A model generated the notes under the pieces. It did not search any database. It worked only from the letters and a program-made list of their open reading frames with translations, and was not told the origin of the DNA. 64,000 bases of DNA from positions 62,001-126,000 of the forward strand of contig CAJNDT010001313.1 in assembly GCA_905221615.1 (NCBI GenBank), given 5' to 3'. This DNA comes from Symbiodinium sp. CCMP2592. Taxonomy: Eukaryota > Sar > Dinophyceae > Suessiales > Symbiodiniaceae. Position 1 is the first letter of the stretch. Every line of letters begins with the position of its first letter. Shown here one piece after another: positions 62,059-64,000 of this stretch. Position numbers and translations under genes: made by a program.

Positions 62059-62321
62059 ATGGTATTAGCAAAAACCAGGAACCCCTAATACTTTTGGTAA
62101 TTAATCTCGGCCCCTGCACTAATCCGGCTGCGCCCCCAAGGGTTTCGGGACTCGGCCGCCAGAGGGCTCACATAAGGGTAGTGTCCCGTTTCGGGTCCCA
62201 GAAACAATACGGACTCTTACAAATAGGAGGAGGTTAGGGTCTGGGGTTTAGGGGTCTAGGGTTTCAGGGTTTAGCATATAGGGATTTACGGTTCAGGACC
62301 CTAAGAGGGATCCTAATTCAG

Positions 62322-62419
62322 AGAATGGCCCATCCAGCAGCCGAGGTTGACTGGCGAGGACAAGATCATGGGACGCTTCGACACGGCTGCTGGGCAGTGG
62401 AAAGGGCTCGAAAGAGCTG
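62322..62419 (+). CDS. Exon-like piece
   Basis: After ATTCAG; one frame reads PRLTGEDKIMGRFDTAAGQW and ends at a GTAAAC donor. Not assigned; it precedes the channel-like exon by about 1.2 kb. Confidence 0.4.
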
Positions 62420-62769
62420 GTAAACCATAAAGCCCTAAAGCACCAACCCCTTAAACCCCGAATTATCCTGAGCTACAGCAGAAACCTTCCCCGAACCCTA
62501 AAAGACACACCTTTTGTAAGGACTTAGAAATGGAATTCAAAGTCAGAAACCCCACAGCAGGTATGCTATTTAGGGCTGGCTACTTGAACCCCAAAGAGCC
62601 CATCCCGAAACCTTCCCTAAGCCCTAAACCCCAAACCCTAAACCTCAACCCTACACCCTATACCCTAAGCCCTAGAAGCCCCAATAGCCCTAAGCCCTAA
62701 ACCCCTTCGACCCTAAACCTCAAGCCCCAAACCCCAACCCTAAACACAATCCAACAAGCCCTACTTGAA

Positions 62770-62870
62770 GCATCGTGGAACTTAGTAACTAGGGTTATAA
62801 GTAGGGTAACTATACTTATAACCCCAACTAAGGTACTTATAACCTTACTTACTAAGTCCCATGATCATCC
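62770..62870. mobile_element. MITE-like element D, copy 2
   Basis: GCATCGTGGAACTTAGTAA at left and TTACTAAGTCCCATGATC at right, with the same GGGTAACTATACTTATAACC centre as copy 1. Confidence 0.8.
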
Positions 62871-63628
62871 AAGCAAGCCCCTAAACCCCTAACCGTGGGG
62901 AAGCCTAAGCCTCGGATTTCTGTACCCTGCAGCGAAACCCTCCTCTAGGATTTAGGAATCTGCGGGTGTACCTTAACCCTGAAGAACCTACCTTTTTAGG
63001 GTTCCCTGTTATGATTTCCCTATATAAGTCCTTAAACAAGGGGTTAAGGTAGGGTTTAGGGGGTGTAGGTCTTGAGAAGGGTTTTGAGTTGTAGGGTTTT
63101 GGAGTATTGGCTCTGAGGGTTTAGGGGTGTGGGGTTTACGGCTCAGGGTTTCGGGCTGAAACATCTGTAAAGTTTCGGATTACGGTTTCGCGCTGCGGGT
63201 TTCGGGTTGAGGGGCAGGGCGAAGGCTTTGCTCAGGGTTTTACATGGTTCAGCCAGGGCCTGAAGAAATTTTAATAGGGGCTTACCTGTAGTCTCCGATG
63301 GGGTGTTTTCCCTAAGCCCTTATGACCCTAAGCCCTTGGCTGCCTTGCTTATGGTTCCGGTTTAGGGTTATAGGGGTTGCACGGTTTGGAGGCTTGTGGC
63401 TTCAAGGGTTTAGGGTGTAGAGGGTTCAGGGTTTAGGCTTTTCTGGATTTCGGGTTTAGGTGTTCATACGATTAGCTTTGCCTCTTGTGTGAGACTCCAG
63501 CGAGAGTCTACGAGGCAGCCTTGTTCTGGCTCCGCGACACCATCCCAGAAACCTAAACTTATAAGCCCCAAATTGCCGTAAACGCTCCCGTAGCATTTGA
63601 CCTAAATTACTACTGGCCCTCGCACCCT

Positions 63629-63713
63629 CGTGTGCACGAGGTCATCGGTTTCATGGTCATTGCCAACGCTTTTTCCATGGCAATCAACCTGGACTCTCCG
63701 CTCGAAAGAATTC
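63629..63713 (+). CDS. Exon resembling S1 helix of a voltage-gated ion channel
   Basis: One frame reads VHEVIGFMVIANAFSMAINL followed by DSPLERIR and a strong GTAAGA donor at 63714. A hydrophobic helix of about 18 residues with Asn in mid-helix, preceded by a charged residue, resembles S1 of the ion-transport family (typical form ..fd.fi...I..N.....e.d). The acceptor is not certain (63630-63640). Upstream acidic exons would then be the cytoplasmic N-terminus. Based on one helix only, so tentative. Confidence 0.35.
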
Positions 63714-64000
63714 GTAAGAAAATTCTTGTCCATATGCAGTCGGGATCAGTAGGGTTTAGGGTGGTATATTATACCATATTACATTAAAACTACTATAAGG
63801 GAGTAAAAATGCACCCTGATTGCTGTCTATACAGTATAGAATTGGGGGTTCCACTCTTCACTTTAACAGTGTTGGTATTCATTCAGTATAATTACCCCGA
63901 AACCATATTGTACTTGCTACCCTAATAGCTTATACTCCCGATATGCTCTATACACACTGTAAACCCTAGGGTTTTGGGGGGCATGGGGTTTCACGGGTTG
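63714..64000. other. Intron-like end of window
   Basis: AT-rich with TATAC-type runs and one TTTAGGG unit; nothing else seen. Confidence 0.5.

Larger units (their letters stand above)
52020..63480. repeat. Field of degenerate interstitial telomeric repeats
   Basis: TTTAGGG and CCCTAAA units, perfect or with one or two changes, make up much of the non-exonic DNA here, in both orientations in alternating blocks of tens to hundreds of bases. The best arrays are 57361-57409 (about seven perfect units), 59562-59633, 58861-58955, 53800-53880 and 60010-60170. Between them lie MITE-like elements and short exons listed separately. Orientation flips show that it is not a single chromosome end. Confidence 0.85.

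Overview
The window looks like nuclear DNA of a dinoflagellate, most likely in or near the Symbiodiniaceae. This rests on several things read directly: long runs of plant-type telomere repeat (TTTAGGG/CCCTAAA) inside the sequence; genes cut into very short exons whose introns often start with GC or GA instead of GT; duplicated bases at exon-intron junctions; and dense retroelement debris. There is no ribosomal RNA, tRNA or bacterial-type operon. All assignments are by eye from motifs; no database search was run.

Layout. 1-3540 is gene-poor, with palindromic repeats. 3560-5359 is a decayed reverse transcriptase. 5360-26392 is the centrepiece: a 21.0 kb palindrome-flanked element with two almost identical 4.59 kb inverted arms (5360-9947 and 21806-26392) around an 11.86 kb unique core. 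The core encodes an RGG-rich protein with a degenerate methyltransferase-like motif (10132-13313), a complete C5-cytosine DNA methyltransferase (14167-15666), two large proteins in overlapping frames, the second with an hAT-like C-terminal motif (17084-20348), and a tyrosine recombinase (20785-21609, minus). Each arm carries one copy of a proline-rich coiled-coil protein gene and about 18 copies of a short hairpin motif whose stem varies in a compensated way. A perfect 10-9-10 palindrome at the inner edge of each arm is a candidate recombinase site. Large inverted repeats, a tyrosine recombinase and facing palindromes recall the plan of the yeast 2-micron plasmid (FLP/FRT), but with a self-encoded DNA methyltransferase.

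The element's right end abuts a 5'-truncated Ty1/copia pol (26393-28275), while its left end abuts an unrelated reverse transcriptase. The two flanks do not look like the halves of one target.

From 29318 to 43845 lies what appears to be one large plus-strand gene: an N-terminal pair of exons, a striking array of repeated about 58-60-nt coiled-coil exons (30.7-34.4 kb), a second array of two alternating exon types (34.9-36.9 kb), several single exons, and a superfamily-1 helicase-like domain (41854-43215) with its C-terminal tail. A decayed copy of the helicase tail sits at about 47.85 kb. From 43.9 to 47.2 kb further exon-like pieces occur.

From about 52 kb to the end, degenerate telomeric repeats fill what look like introns, interrupted by at least ten small inverted-repeat (MITE-like) elements in several families and by short in-frame exons; the last one (about 63.63-63.71 kb) resembles the first membrane helix of a voltage-gated ion channel.
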